Origin: Thermoplasmata archaeon
Lineage (GTDB): Archaea; Thermoplasmatota; E2; UBA202; JdFR-43
Direction of reading: 5' to 3'
NCBI GenBank assembly: GCA_003650975.1
Contig: QMSU01000002.1
Coordinates: forward strand, 1-17,113
Length of the DNA: 17,113 nucleotides
Shown here: piece after piece, positions 5,916 through 14,341 of the stretch
Layout: each line of letters opens with the position of its first letter
How positions within the stretch are numbered: the stretch's first letter is position 1
Notes under the pieces: model-generated
What the model was told of the DNA's origin: nothing
Seen by the model: only the letters and a program-made list of their open reading frames with translations
The model's database searches: none
Translations under genes and position numbers: made by a program

Positions 5916-7631
5916 ATGCAGGTTCGGCAGCCGATTGTGGCGGTACTGGGGCACGTTGACCATGGCAAAACGACAGTCCTAGATTACATCAGGGGCTCCT
6001 GTGTCGCTTCCAGGGAAGCAGGGGCCATCACCCAGCACATTGGCGCCACCGAAGTGCCCATTGATGCGGTGCATGCCATATGCGGCCCGCTGCTCAAGGG
6101 CAAGCAATTCAAAGTGCCGGGCCTGCTGTTTATTGATACGCCGGGGCATTTTGCCTTCACCACGCTCAGGGCGAGGGGGGGCGCCCTTGCCGACATGGCG
6201 GTGCTCATTATCGACATCAACGAAGGGATTATGCCGCAGACCGTGGAATCGATAGAGATACTGAAGAAATACAAAACCCCCTTTGTGATCGCTGCCAACA
6301 AAATAGACACAATAACCGGATGGAAAAAAGGAGGGGGGACGTTCCCCCAGCGGTTCGAGAAGCAGAACGAGAGGGCAAAAAAGGAATTTGAGGAAAAACT
6401 GTACAAACTCATCGGCACGCTCTACGAGAAGGGATTTTCTGCGGACCGCTATGACCGCATCAGGGATTTCACCAAAAACGTTGCCATTATTCCACTCTCG
6501 GCAAAAACGGGAGAGGGCATACCCGAACTGGTAATGGTGCTCATCGGGCTCGCGCAGCGGTTTCTTGAGGAAAATCTCCTCACACAGGAAGGGGCGGCAG
6601 AGGGAACCGTTCTTGAGGTAAAGGAGGAAAAGGGATTCGGCACCACCATCGATGCCATCATCTATAACGGCATCATACGGGAAAGCGACAAGATTGCACT
6701 GGGCGGAAGAAACGGGCCCTTTGTAACCACCATCAGGGCGCTTCTCAAGCCACGGCCTCTCGATGAAATACGGGATCCATCGGACAAATTCCTGAAGGTG
6801 AAGGAGGTGCATGCGGCCTGCGGCATAAAAATAGCAGCTCCAGAACTGGAACACACCTTTGCCGGCGCACCCATACGGGTGGTCACCGAGCTCGAGGAAG
6901 ATATGAAGAAAATCGCGCAGGAGATGAGCATTCATATCGCCGCAGAGGAGGAGGGCATCATCCTCAAGGCGGATGCCATTGGCTCCATAGAAGCGCTTGT
7001 TTTCATACTCAAGGAGCACAATATTCCCATACGGAAGGCTGAGGTGGGTGACATCTCGCGGAGGGATGTGGTTGAGGCCCAGACCAATGCAGACCCCCTC
7101 AACCGTGTGGTGGTGGGATTCAATGTGAAAAAACTCCCTGACGTGGAGGAGTCACAGGGAGTGAAAATCATTACCGACAGGGTTATCTATCACCTTATTG
7201 AAACCTTCGAGGAATGGCGGGAGACGAGAAAAAGGGAAATTGAGGAGGAGAAAAGAAGAAGCATCACCTACCCGGGAATGGTACGCTTCCTCCCCAACTG
7301 CACGTTCAGGGTGAGCAAACCTGCGGTGATAGGAGTGAGGGTGATTGCAGGAGAAATCCGCCCGGGCCAGAAACTCATCAGGGACGACGGGAAACCGGCC
7401 GGAAAAATAAAGAGTATTCAGATGGAGCAGCGCACCCTCTCAAAGGCGACCGCGGGCATGGAGGTGGCAATCGCACTGGAGGGGGTGACGGTGGGTCGCC
7501 AGATAAAGCCGGAGCAGACATTCCTTGTGGACATAGGCAGGGAGGAGATACAGCAACTGCTTGAGATGGAACTTTCACCCGATGAGAGTGATGTGCTGGA
7601 GAAACTCATCAAGGTAAAGAGAGAGAAATGA
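5916..7631 (+). CDS. infB: Translation initiation factor aIF5B (IF2-like GTPase)
   Basis: aIF5B is the GTPase that promotes ribosomal subunit joining during initiation. From ATG 5916 it has 571 residues, near the usual archaeal size. G1 is GHVDHGKT (12-19), the switch I region AGAITQHIGA (about 35-44), G3 DTPGH (74-78), G4 NKID (128-131), and the G5 region SAKTGEGI lies near 190. Domains II, III and IV follow, with the archaeal/eukaryotic C-terminal form. The residue after DTPGH is Phe, where I recall Glu or Ala in relatives. No intein interrupts the gene, although some archaeal infB genes carry one. The open frame runs 46 codons further upstream through the preceding gene's end, but homologs begin at this methionine. 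The stop overlaps the XPD start as ATGA. Confidence 0.95.
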   Translation: MQVRQPIVAVLGHVDHGKTTVLDYIRGSCVASREAGAITQHIGATEVPIDAVHAICGPLLKGKQFKVPGLLFIDTPGHFAFTTLRARGGALADMAVLIIDINEGIMPQTVESIEILKKYKTPFVIAANKIDTITGWKKGGGTFPQRFEKQNERAKKEFEEKLYKLIGTLYEKGFSADRYDRIRDFTKNVAIIPLSAKTGEGIPELVMVLIGLAQRFLEENLLTQEGAAEGTVLEVKEEKGFGTTIDAIIYNGIIRESDKIALGGRNGPFVTTIRALLKPRPLDEIRDPSDKFLKVKEVHAACGIKIAAPELEHTFAGAPIRVVTELEEDMKKIAQEMSIHIAAEEEGIILKADAIGSIEALVFILKEHNIPIRKAEVGDISRRDVVEAQTNADPLNRVVVGFNVKKLPDVEESQGVKIITDRVIYHLIETFEEWRETRKREIEEEKRRSITYPGMVRFLPNCTFRVSKPAVIGVRVIAGEIRPGQKLIRDDGKPAGKIKSIQMEQRTLSKATAGMEVAIALEGVTVGRQIKPEQTFLVDIGREEIQQLLEMELSPDESDVLEKLIKVKREK

Positions 7632-9484
7632 ACATTTTTCCCTACAAACCGCGAAGATACCAGCAGGAGATAATGGATACCATAGCAGCCTGCCTGAAGA
7701 GGGGAGAGCATTTCATCATGGAGGCCCCCGCCGGCTCGGGGAAAACCATCGCATCCCTCACATCGTGTCTTTCCTTTGCTGCGGAGCGCAATATGGGAGT
7801 TCTTTATCTCACGAGAACCAATTCCCAGCAGAAACAGGCCATATGGGAGTTGAAGAAAATAGCAGAGCACCTTGGGATAAGGGCGGTGAGCATCCAGGGG
7901 AGGATGAACATGTGCCTTCTTGTTGATTCCCTTGCCCACCTCAGAGAAAGAAACATCTCCAATGAGGAGATTGCACGGTTGTGCGCGGTGAGAAAGAAGA
8001 GGAGTCTCTCTGCACTGAAGGGAGAGGACGTGCCGAACCGGTGTGTTTTTTTCGAGCATTTTCTGGAAACAAAGGATGCGATGCCTTCCGGAGATGTCAT
8101 GTCCGCCGAAGAGCTGCGTGCCTACGGAAAGGAATACGGCATCTGCGCCTATGAGTTGAACAGGGCGCTCGCAAAGAAAGCGAACGTGCTCATTGCACCA
8201 TACATCTATGTGTTTGATGACTTCCTCCGTGAAAAATTTTTCACCTGGTTTCCCCATCCTCCCGAGGAAACCGTCCTGATTATTGATGAGGCCCACAATC
8301 TGCCCGATTTCTGCAGGGAGCTTCTCTCGTTCTCCATTTCGCTGAGAACGGTGAATCAGGCGATAAGAGAGGTGGAGGAATATACCATCAGGGAACAGGA
8401 CATAGTGCATCTGCTCGCATCATTGCAGAACCTTCTTGAGCATCTTGAAGACATGGTGGAGTTTTCTGAAAACAATGATGCACTCCTTTCGGAGGATATT
8501 ATTGCCCGCTCACTGGGAGCAGCGGGAATGGATGATGCATCGGTGCAGGCCGTGGCGGAGAAAATGGTGACCTATGGCGACATCGTGGCAGACATAAAGG
8601 AGAGTCACAATATGATACCCCGCTCATTTGTGAGGAGCACGGGAATGTTTCTGCTCCGCTGGCTTCCGCTCACCGAGAAATGGGTGAGAATCGCGGAGAG
8701 GGAGGAGGGCAACGTCTGGATAGAGGCATACTGTCTGGATGCTTCCATTGCCTCGTCCATCATCAATTCATTTTACGCAAGCGTGCACATGTCGGGAACG
8801 CTTCAGCCCCTGCAGGAATACAGGAACAGCATCGGCATTGATGCAGAGGCAAGGATATTCCCCTCCCCTTTTCCGGAAAAAAACAGGCTCATTCTGTATG
8901 TCGAGGGAGTGACCACCAGATACTACATGAACGATGAGATGGTGCAGAAGATAGCGCATCATCTTGAGACCATCTGCAATTCCATCGGAAGAAACGCACT
9001 GGTGCTGTTTCCCTCGTATGCCATCATGGGCAGGTTCCTGAAAACACTGAGCCTCAACGGAGCATGTTATGTTGAGCAGAGGGGGGAGCGGCAGCACACT
9101 CTCATGAAAAAGCTCCGGCAGTTCAAACAGGAAGGCGGCGTGTTTCTCTCGGTCATGGGCGGGAGGCTTGCGGAGGGCATTGACTTTCCTTCGGAGGAGC
9201 TGGAAATGGTACTGATTGCGGGCATACCGTATCCGCCGCCCTCTGCAAAACAGCAGGCACTGCTTCGATATTATGACAGAAAGTACGGTGACGGGTGGAA
9301 ATATGTGATGGAGGCGCAGGCAATACGCAAAATCATGCAGTCAATAGGACGGCTCATCAGAAAGGAGGACGACAGAGGAGTGGCGGTCATTCTCGACGAG
9401 AGGGCCGCTCGATTTTCCCGGTATATCCCCATGAAAAGTTCCGCCGACCCGGTGAGGGACATCCGGCTGTTCTTTGAGAAGTAG
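7628..9484 (+). CDS. xpd: XPD/Rad3-family Fe-S DNA helicase
   Basis: This is a superfamily 2 5'-3' DNA helicase, related to eukaryotic XPD of nucleotide excision repair. It has 618 residues. Q-region RRYQQEIM is near the N-terminus, Walker A APAGSGKT at 33-40, motif Ia TRTNSQQ near 62-68, DEAH at 220-223, and the C-terminal motifs VSGGRL-like MGGRLAEGIDFP and QSIGRLIRKEDDRG. Four cysteines (Cys96, Cys119, Cys139, Cys173) lie in the right order for the 4Fe-4S cluster that XPD-type helicases use. The SGT motif HMSGTLQPL starts the second RecA domain. The C-terminal stretch ILDERAARFSRYIP resembles Thermoplasma XPD as I remember it. ATGA overlap with infB implies translational coupling. The ATG immediately precedes the conserved region, so the start is secure. 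Confidence 0.93.
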   Translation: MNIFPYKPRRYQQEIMDTIAACLKRGEHFIMEAPAGSGKTIASLTSCLSFAAERNMGVLYLTRTNSQQKQAIWELKKIAEHLGIRAVSIQGRMNMCLLVDSLAHLRERNISNEEIARLCAVRKKRSLSALKGEDVPNRCVFFEHFLETKDAMPSGDVMSAEELRAYGKEYGICAYELNRALAKKANVLIAPYIYVFDDFLREKFFTWFPHPPEETVLIIDEAHNLPDFCRELLSFSISLRTVNQAIREVEEYTIREQDIVHLLASLQNLLEHLEDMVEFSENNDALLSEDIIARSLGAAGMDDASVQAVAEKMVTYGDIVADIKESHNMIPRSFVRSTGMFLLRWLPLTEKWVRIAEREEGNVWIEAYCLDASIASSIINSFYASVHMSGTLQPLQEYRNSIGIDAEARIFPSPFPEKNRLILYVEGVTTRYYMNDEMVQKIAHHLETICNSIGRNALVLFPSYAIMGRFLKTLSLNGACYVEQRGERQHTLMKKLRQFKQEGGVFLSVMGGRLAEGIDFPSEELEMVLIAGIPYPPPSAKQQALLRYYDRKYGDGWKYVMEAQAIRKIMQSIGRLIRKEDDRGVAVILDERAARFSRYIPMKSSADPVRDIRLFFEK

Positions 9485-9510
9485 GCAGAAATGGGGGTGC
9501 AACCGTATCA

Positions 9511-9519
9511 CTTTTTAAG
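9511..9519 (+). promoter_or_regulatory. TATA-like box of cysS
   Basis: ctttttaag is centred 24 nt before the ATG at 9539. It also shows that cysS has its own promoter in the short gap after the helicase gene. Confidence 0.5.
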
Positions 9520-9538
9520 TATGAACTGCTATTCCATT

Positions 9539-11014
9539 ATGCTCAGAGTATACAATACGCTCGCACGAAAAAAGGAACCGTTCGTACCGAAGGAAGCAGG
9601 AAAGGTTGCCATGTACGTGTGCGGCATGACCACCTACAGTGATGCCCACATCGGACACGCACGTACCTATGTGGCCTTTGATGTGATCCGGAGATATCTG
9701 GAATACCGTGGCTATCGTGTGCGGTACGTCCAGAACATCACGGACATAGACGACAAAATCATCGCCGCCGCACAGCGGGAAGGAAAAGAAGCACTGGAAT
9801 ACTCCGCCCACTATGCAAAACGGTGCCAGGAGGATATGGAAAAACTCGGCATCCGGCCGGCTGACTTCTATCCGAAGGCAAGCGAAAACATCGACGGGAT
9901 GATTGAAACCATCAAAAAACTCGTGGAACGGGGATATGCATATGCTGCCGATGGCGACGTGTATTTCAGTCTGGAAAAGTTTGCAGACTACGGAAAACTC
10001 TCCGGGCAGAAACTGGAGCAGGTGAAGGCCGGCGCACGCATCGAGCCGGGAGAAAAAAAGAGGAAACCGGAGGATTTTGCCCTCTGGAAGGCGGCCAAAC
10101 CCGGGGAGCCCAAGTGGCAGAGCCCATGGGGTGAGGGAAGACCGGGATGGCATATTGAATGCTCGTCCATGAGTGAGAGATATCTCGGCATTCCCTTTGA
10201 TATCCATGGCGGGGGGAGGGATCTGGTGTTTCCTCACCATGAAAACGAGATTGCCCAGGCAGAGGCGGCGTACGGGAAAAGGTTTGTCAATTACTGGCTT
10301 CATTCGGGCATGCTCAAGGTGAACGGGGAAAAAATGAGCAAATCGCTCGGGAATATTATCAACGTGAGGGATGCACTCAGCAGCTGGGATGCGGAGACAC
10401 TCCGCTTTTTCTTCATTTCATACCACTACCGGAGCCCCGCCGATTTCAGTGAAAACACCATCACAAATGCCGGAAATGCCCTCGCCAGGCTGCGGGAGAT
10501 GAAACACCGACTGGAGGAGGGCGCAGGGGACGATGGCAATGTTTCCCCTGATGAACTGGACGAACGGGAGCGAAAATATCTGGAAGACGTGGGACAGTTC
10601 ACTCTCGATTTTGAGGAGGCAATGGATGATGACTTCAATACCCCGAGGGCACTGGAGGTCATGTTCGACTTTGTCAAAACCACAAATAAATTTTTGATGG
10701 AAAAGGACGAACCCAACAGGAGTTTGTGCCGTCATGCACTGAACGAATTCATGAAAATCGCAGACGTGCTCACCCTCACTCTTGAGACAGATGAGAAGGG
10801 ACAGATAAACGGGCAGGCCATAAAAACTCTTGCAGAACAGCACGGTGTAACGGGAGACACTCCGGAAGAACTGATAGAAGGCCTTCTGATGTTGAGGCAG
10901 AGGGCACGAAAGGAGAAAAACTACGAACTTGCTGACAGAATCAGGGAGGAACTTGCGCATGCGAGGATAGTGATAGAGGATATGGGAGAGGAAACGAAAT
11001 GGAGGGTGGCATAA
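9539..11014 (+). CDS. cysS: Cysteinyl-tRNA synthetase
   Basis: This class I aminoacyl-tRNA synthetase charges tRNA-Cys with cysteine. From ATG 9539 it has 491 residues. It shows VCGMTTYSDAHIGHARTY with the HIGH motif at 37-40, the ITDIDDKI element near 67-74, CSSMS and HHENE, and KMSKSLGN at 265-272. The predicted zinc ligands are Cys28, Cys208, His233 and Glu237, the same spacing as in the E. coli enzyme. The C-terminal part has the anticodon-binding helices ending in KNYELADRIREELA. The open frame continues 16 codons upstream, but homologs start at MLRVYNTL and the TATA-like box at 9511-9519 fits 9539. With this gene present, the indirect Sep-tRNA route need not be assumed. Confidence 0.95.
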   Translation: MLRVYNTLARKKEPFVPKEAGKVAMYVCGMTTYSDAHIGHARTYVAFDVIRRYLEYRGYRVRYVQNITDIDDKIIAAAQREGKEALEYSAHYAKRCQEDMEKLGIRPADFYPKASENIDGMIETIKKLVERGYAYAADGDVYFSLEKFADYGKLSGQKLEQVKAGARIEPGEKKRKPEDFALWKAAKPGEPKWQSPWGEGRPGWHIECSSMSERYLGIPFDIHGGGRDLVFPHHENEIAQAEAAYGKRFVNYWLHSGMLKVNGEKMSKSLGNIINVRDALSSWDAETLRFFFISYHYRSPADFSENTITNAGNALARLREMKHRLEEGAGDDGNVSPDELDERERKYLEDVGQFTLDFEEAMDDDFNTPRALEVMFDFVKTTNKFLMEKDEPNRSLCRHALNEFMKIADVLTLTLETDEKGQINGQAIKTLAEQHGVTGDTPEELIEGLLMLRQRARKEKNYELADRIREELAHARIVIEDMGEETKWRVA

Positions 11015-11023
11015 GAGAACAAT

Positions 11024-11033
11024 ATTTTTAAAG
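11024..11033 (+). promoter_or_regulatory. TATA-like box of the exported phosphoesterase gene
   Basis: atttttaaag is centred about 24 nt before the ATG at 11052, again consistent with a leaderless message. Confidence 0.5.
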
Positions 11034-11051
11034 AGTCACCCTTTTTTACTG

Positions 11052-12200
11052 ATGAAAAACCTGCGATTCACCTCCGCCGTGACTCTGTGTATTCTTCTTT
11101 CCCTCATCATTGTCTCTCCGCAGTATCGTGGAGTGGAAACTGCCGGAATTGAAGTAGGGCCCTACCTTCAGAATGTGACGGATACCTCCATCACCATCAT
11201 GTGGAAAACAGGTGCAGAAACCACCTCCAACTCCGTGGAGTGGGGCACATCCATGGAGCTGGGCAACACCACCATGGGAGATGCGGGCGGGGTGTGGCAT
11301 GAGGTAAAGATGGAGGGGCTGGAGCCATCAACCGCCTATCTCTACCGGGTGCGCTCAGACAACACAGAGAGTAACATCTATTCATTTCACACCTCTGTGG
11401 GAAAGGGGGAACCCTTCACCTTTGTTGCCTATGGGGATTCGCGGGGAGTATGGGACAACTGGCAGCATGCCTCGCTGGTGGCCCGGGGAATCTCAGATGC
11501 ACAGCCCCACTTTGTCATAAATACAGGAGATATGGTCAATCAAGGATCCAGTGAAGAGGCATGGCTTTCATTTCTCCAGGTATCTGATTTCATGCACAAC
11601 ACGACCCTGTTCCCTGCAGTTGGCAATCATGATATGCCCGTTTCTGCATTCACCACCTATTTCTCCCTTCCCGGAAACGAGGAGTGGTATTCCTTCGAGT
11701 ATGGCGATGCACATTTCATCGTGCTTAATTCTGTGATGCCCGATGTACTCTCGCTGGGTCAGTTCATATGGTTGATGAAACACCTCCACACAGACGCCCA
11801 GTGGACCATCGCCGTCTTTCATTACCCGCCCTACAGCTCCGGAAAACACGGCAACACCACCCTTCTTCAATTCCTCTGGGCACCATTTCTGGAGAGAGGC
11901 GGTGTTGACCTTGTCCTCACCGGACACGACCACATCTACGAGCACATATATGTGCATGACACCACCTACATTGTCACCGGCGGCGGGGGCGCGCCCCTTT
12001 ACGATGTCGGTAAAAGCGACTGGACGGTCATGTCAACCTCGGCTTATCATTATGTTAGAATTGATGTTAATGTATCTGCCATACGTGTGACCGCCTGCAT
12101 GTACGATGGGGAGCCTATCGAACAGTTTGATGTGCCACCCAACAATGAAAAGGAGGGCATATACAGCGCAGTTGCATCGTTTGTATCACACGGTTACTGA
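11052..12200 (+). CDS. Exported purple-acid-phosphatase-like metallophosphoesterase
   Basis: This is a predicted extracytoplasmic phosphatase with a dinuclear metal site. It has 382 residues. A signal peptide or N-terminal anchor spans about 1-24 (basic start, then TLCILLSLIIVS). A fibronectin-like N-terminal domain begins GPYLQNVTDTSITIMWKT (about 36-53), as in purple acid phosphatases. The calcineurin-like domain carries GDSRG (128-132), GDMVN (159-163), GNHD (191-194), FHYPPY (256-261) and GHDHIYEH (291-298). The tyrosine that gives purple enzymes their colour, in GDxxY, is Asn163 here, so 'purple' chemistry is unlikely although the metal ligands remain. The natural substrate is unknown; phosphate scavenging is a reasonable guess. 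The 3' end overlaps the convergent mscS gene by 7 nt. Confidence 0.85.
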   Translation: MKNLRFTSAVTLCILLSLIIVSPQYRGVETAGIEVGPYLQNVTDTSITIMWKTGAETTSNSVEWGTSMELGNTTMGDAGGVWHEVKMEGLEPSTAYLYRVRSDNTESNIYSFHTSVGKGEPFTFVAYGDSRGVWDNWQHASLVARGISDAQPHFVINTGDMVNQGSSEEAWLSFLQVSDFMHNTTLFPAVGNHDMPVSAFTTYFSLPGNEEWYSFEYGDAHFIVLNSVMPDVLSLGQFIWLMKHLHTDAQWTIAVFHYPPYSSGKHGNTTLLQFLWAPFLERGGVDLVLTGHDHIYEHIYVHDTTYIVTGGGGAPLYDVGKSDWTVMSTSAYHYVRIDVNVSAIRVTACMYDGEPIEQFDVPPNNEKEGIYSAVASFVSHGY

Positions 12201-13039
12201 TTGTTCTTGCCGGCCATCCAGATGACCCTCTGCGGGAATGGTATTTCAATGCCTTCTTTCTCCAGTGCCACCTTTATTTTCCAGAGCATCTCTGTGTAGA
12301 CGTCGTACCAGCAGCTTGAGGGTGACCATATCTTGATGGATATCTCCACGCTGCTGTCTGCAAGATTCTTTACAAAAATGGTGGGTGAAGGATTGTGGAG
12401 CACGAAGGGGTGGTCGTCCAGAAGTTTTTTGATGATGGAAATGGCCTTCTCGGCGTCATCACCGTACCGGATACCGACGGTATATCCAAACCTTCTTGCC
12501 CCGTGAGCCACATAGTTCTGTATATGGGAGCTGAACACCTTGTCATTTGGGATTCTCGTATAGATGCCGTCATAGGTACGTATGGTGGTGGAGAGAATGC
12601 GTATATCTGTCACAATGCCGCTCACACCGTCAATGTCAACGCCATCACCCACCTTGACGGGCTTTTCTATCACCAAAAACAGACCGCTTATGAGATTGGA
12701 AACCACAGTCTGGCTTGCGAAGCCGATGACAATCCCGAGAATACCACCTGCCACAAGAAGACCGCTGAGAGATACATGAATGAGGTTCAGGGATATGAGA
12801 AATACAATGGAGAGGATACCATAGTACACCACCTTGATGACGTTATTTGCGGTATTTTTGGGCATTCGCTCCTTGAGTGTCCGTCTGAGATAGAACCGGA
12901 TAATACGTGCGATGATAAAACCGATGAGGAGAATGAGGAAAAATTCCAGAACCTCGCCATAGGTGGGTGGGTTGTTGGAGCCAAGAAAGGTAATCGGTTC
13001 ATTCAATGCATCTTTTATCGAGGCCACAATATCAATCAT
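12194..13039 (-). CDS. mscS: MscS-family small-conductance mechanosensitive channel
   Basis: This membrane channel opens under tension to release solutes after osmotic downshock. From the ATG at 13039 it has 281 residues. Three membrane segments are visible: about 30-50, 67-87, and the Gly/Ala-rich pore helix 92-121 (LSGLLVAGGILGIVIGFASQ). The family signature IEKPVKVGD at about 124-132 opens the beta domain, and an alpha/beta cytoplasmic cap follows. The start was chosen because ATGA at 13036-13039 overlaps the stop of the upstream DUF432 gene, with GGGGAT just upstream as a ribosome site. A start four codons earlier (13051) is possible. It is the second gene of a two-gene operon with DUF432. 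Confidence 0.9.
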   Translation of the reverse strand: MIDIVASIKDALNEPITFLGSNNPPTYGEVLEFFLILLIGFIIARIIRFYLRRTLKERMPKNTANNVIKVVYYGILSIVFLISLNLIHVSLSGLLVAGGILGIVIGFASQTVVSNLISGLFLVIEKPVKVGDGVDIDGVSGIVTDIRILSTTIRTYDGIYTRIPNDKVFSSHIQNYVAHGARRFGYTVGIRYGDDAEKAISIIKKLLDDHPFVLHNPSPTIFVKNLADSSVEISIKIWSPSSCWYDVYTEMLWKIKVALEKEGIEIPFPQRVIWMAGKNNQ

Positions 13040-13740
13040 TTGAATCCCCATTCCATAACATAATTTTCCAGCCGTTTCAACCCCTTCGCAAGATGGATAT
13101 CTATGGACCCGTGCATATCCTTTGGCTTGCGGGATATGAAACCTGTGTCGCCCACGGTGCGCTTCTGTATCTTGATAAATCCATGCAGATATGCATGGTC
13201 GTTGTAAAACATCTTCATTTCATGTCCGCAGAATACCAGCTTCTGTATCTCCATCCACTCGTGGTACTCGTTGCGGATATCCACCTTGAACACCCCCTCA
13301 CGGAGTTTCTTCACCTTCGGCGGTTCTGAATATATGCTGCTCTGCCACCACTTGCAGACGATGCCGCTCTCCGGAGGACCGTACAGCGTGAACTTGGGTT
13401 TTGTCTTGGTGAACAGATCTATGCGCTCCACATCCTTTCTGTCAACAAGAAACACACCAACCTCCACCGGGAAGGTGGTATAGAAGGTGTCCCTCTCTCC
13501 GGAAGCCACAATGAGAGGTTTATCGAGCTCTATCTGAAGATGTTCAGCAGGATTCGGCAGAGGTATGTTCACCGGCTCCACAGGACACACCACTATGCGC
13601 CCGGTGTCGGCGTGGATGAATTTTTCCACCTCTTCCTTCCCGCATTTACGGTAGTATCTCTTGCGTTTTCCCGCATCCTCCACCACGATTTTCACGCCAT
13701 CCTCAGCGAGAGTGACGTCCAGGTCATATTTGCCGAACAC
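13036..13740 (-). CDS. DUF432-family archaeal protein
   Basis: The 234-residue cytoplasmic-looking protein matches the archaeal DUF432 family as I remember it: blocks such as EVGVFLVDRKDVERIDLF, KPKFTLYGPPESGIVCKWWQSSIYSEPP and a C-terminal SIDIHLAKGLKRLENYVMEWGFK. There is no signal peptide and no membrane segment. Its function is unknown. It lies immediately upstream of mscS with ATGA overlap, and I recall DUF432 genes next to MscS genes in other archaea, so a role tied to the channel is a fair inference. The start codon is GTG at 13738-13740, because an in-frame stop lies 12 nt upstream and tttttatagg (minus strand, 13761-13770) is centred about 25 nt before it. Confidence 0.75.
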   Translation of the reverse strand: MFGKYDLDVTLAEDGVKIVVEDAGKRKRYYRKCGKEEVEKFIHADTGRIVVCPVEPVNIPLPNPAEHLQIELDKPLIVASGERDTFYTTFPVEVGVFLVDRKDVERIDLFTKTKPKFTLYGPPESGIVCKWWQSSIYSEPPKVKKLREGVFKVDIRNEYHEWMEIQKLVFCGHEMKMFYNDHAYLHGFIKIQKRTVGDTGFISRKPKDMHGSIDIHLAKGLKRLENYVMEWGFK

Positions 13741-13760
13741 GATGGTATATTACGATCACC

Positions 13761-13778
13761 TATAAAAAGTTATAAAAA
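13761..13778. promoter_or_regulatory. Divergent promoter of DUF432-mscS and the phosphodiesterase gene
   Basis: The A/T core tataaaaagttataaaaa holds a minus-strand box (13761-13770) about 25 nt before the DUF432 GTG and a plus-strand box (13770-13778) about 25 nt before the ATG at 13799. The two start codons are only 58 bp apart, so the two promoters abut each other. Confidence 0.5.
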
Positions 13779-13798
13779 AATGCGTGTTTACCACCATG

Positions 13799-14317
13799 AT
13801 GCAATCATTCCGGCTGGACGAGCGCACATCGAGAGAGGACGCCACCATAGGCATTCTGGCAGACACCCATGACAACATGCCCGCAATAGAGAGGGCGGTC
13901 GATGTATTCAATGAGCGAGAAGTGGATATGGTCCTCCATGCGGGAGACATTGTCTCGCCGTTCACCGCCGATGCCTTCAGCAAATTGCAGTGCGATATGA
14001 TGCTGATATACGGGAACAATGACGGTGACAAACCGTATCTTCTGGAGCGATTCAGAAACATCGGTGTATTCCACACAGATCCCTACATCGAGGAGATATA
14101 CGGTGCACGCATTGCCATGACACATCACCCTGAGATTGTCGATGCACTGGCGACGAAATATGATGTGGTCATCTATGGCCACACCCATGAGAGGGAGATA
14201 AAAAGAGAGGATGCACTCATCATCAATCCTGGGGAATGCTGTGGCTATCTCACCGGTGTGAAAAGTGTGGCGCTTCTTCACCTCGGGAAAATGGAGGCGG
14301 AACTGGTGGAATGGTAA
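13799..14317 (+). CDS. MJ0936/YfcE-type metallophosphodiesterase
   Basis: This is a cytoplasmic calcineurin-like phosphodiesterase of the small MJ0936/YfcE group, whose members hydrolyse artificial phosphodiesters; the natural substrate is mostly unknown. From ATG 13799 it has 172 residues. The metal-binding motifs are in order: ILADTHDN, HAGDIVS, GNNDGD, MTHH and GHTHERE, and the C-terminal IINPGECCGY block is typical. About 17 residues precede the first motif, slightly longer than usual. The ATG at 13796 and a GTG at 13784 are alternative starts; I chose 13799 from the TATA spacing. It diverges from DUF432-mscS and converges on the HAD gene with a 24-bp gap. Confidence 0.88.
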   Translation: MQSFRLDERTSREDATIGILADTHDNMPAIERAVDVFNEREVDMVLHAGDIVSPFTADAFSKLQCDMMLIYGNNDGDKPYLLERFRNIGVFHTDPYIEEIYGARIAMTHHPEIVDALATKYDVVIYGHTHEREIKREDALIINPGECCGYLTGVKSVALLHLGKMEAELVEW

Positions 14318-14341
14318 CGGACCCGGAGCATGCATGAGCGG

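Noticed and set aside
5979..7019. Long open frame (346 codons) on the minus strand
   Set aside because: It lies fully antisense to infB, whose motifs are unmistakable, and its translation shows no recognisable domain.
5916..7631. Possible intein in infB
   Set aside because: Length and motif spacing are normal, with no insertion at the GTP-binding motifs.
7418..8410. Long open frame (330 codons) on the minus strand
   Set aside because: Antisense to the end of infB and the start of the helicase gene; no family features and low-complexity serine runs typical of shadow frames.
12395..13063. 222-codon frame on the plus strand
   Set aside because: Antisense to mscS, where membrane segments and the IEKPVKVGD signature are clear.
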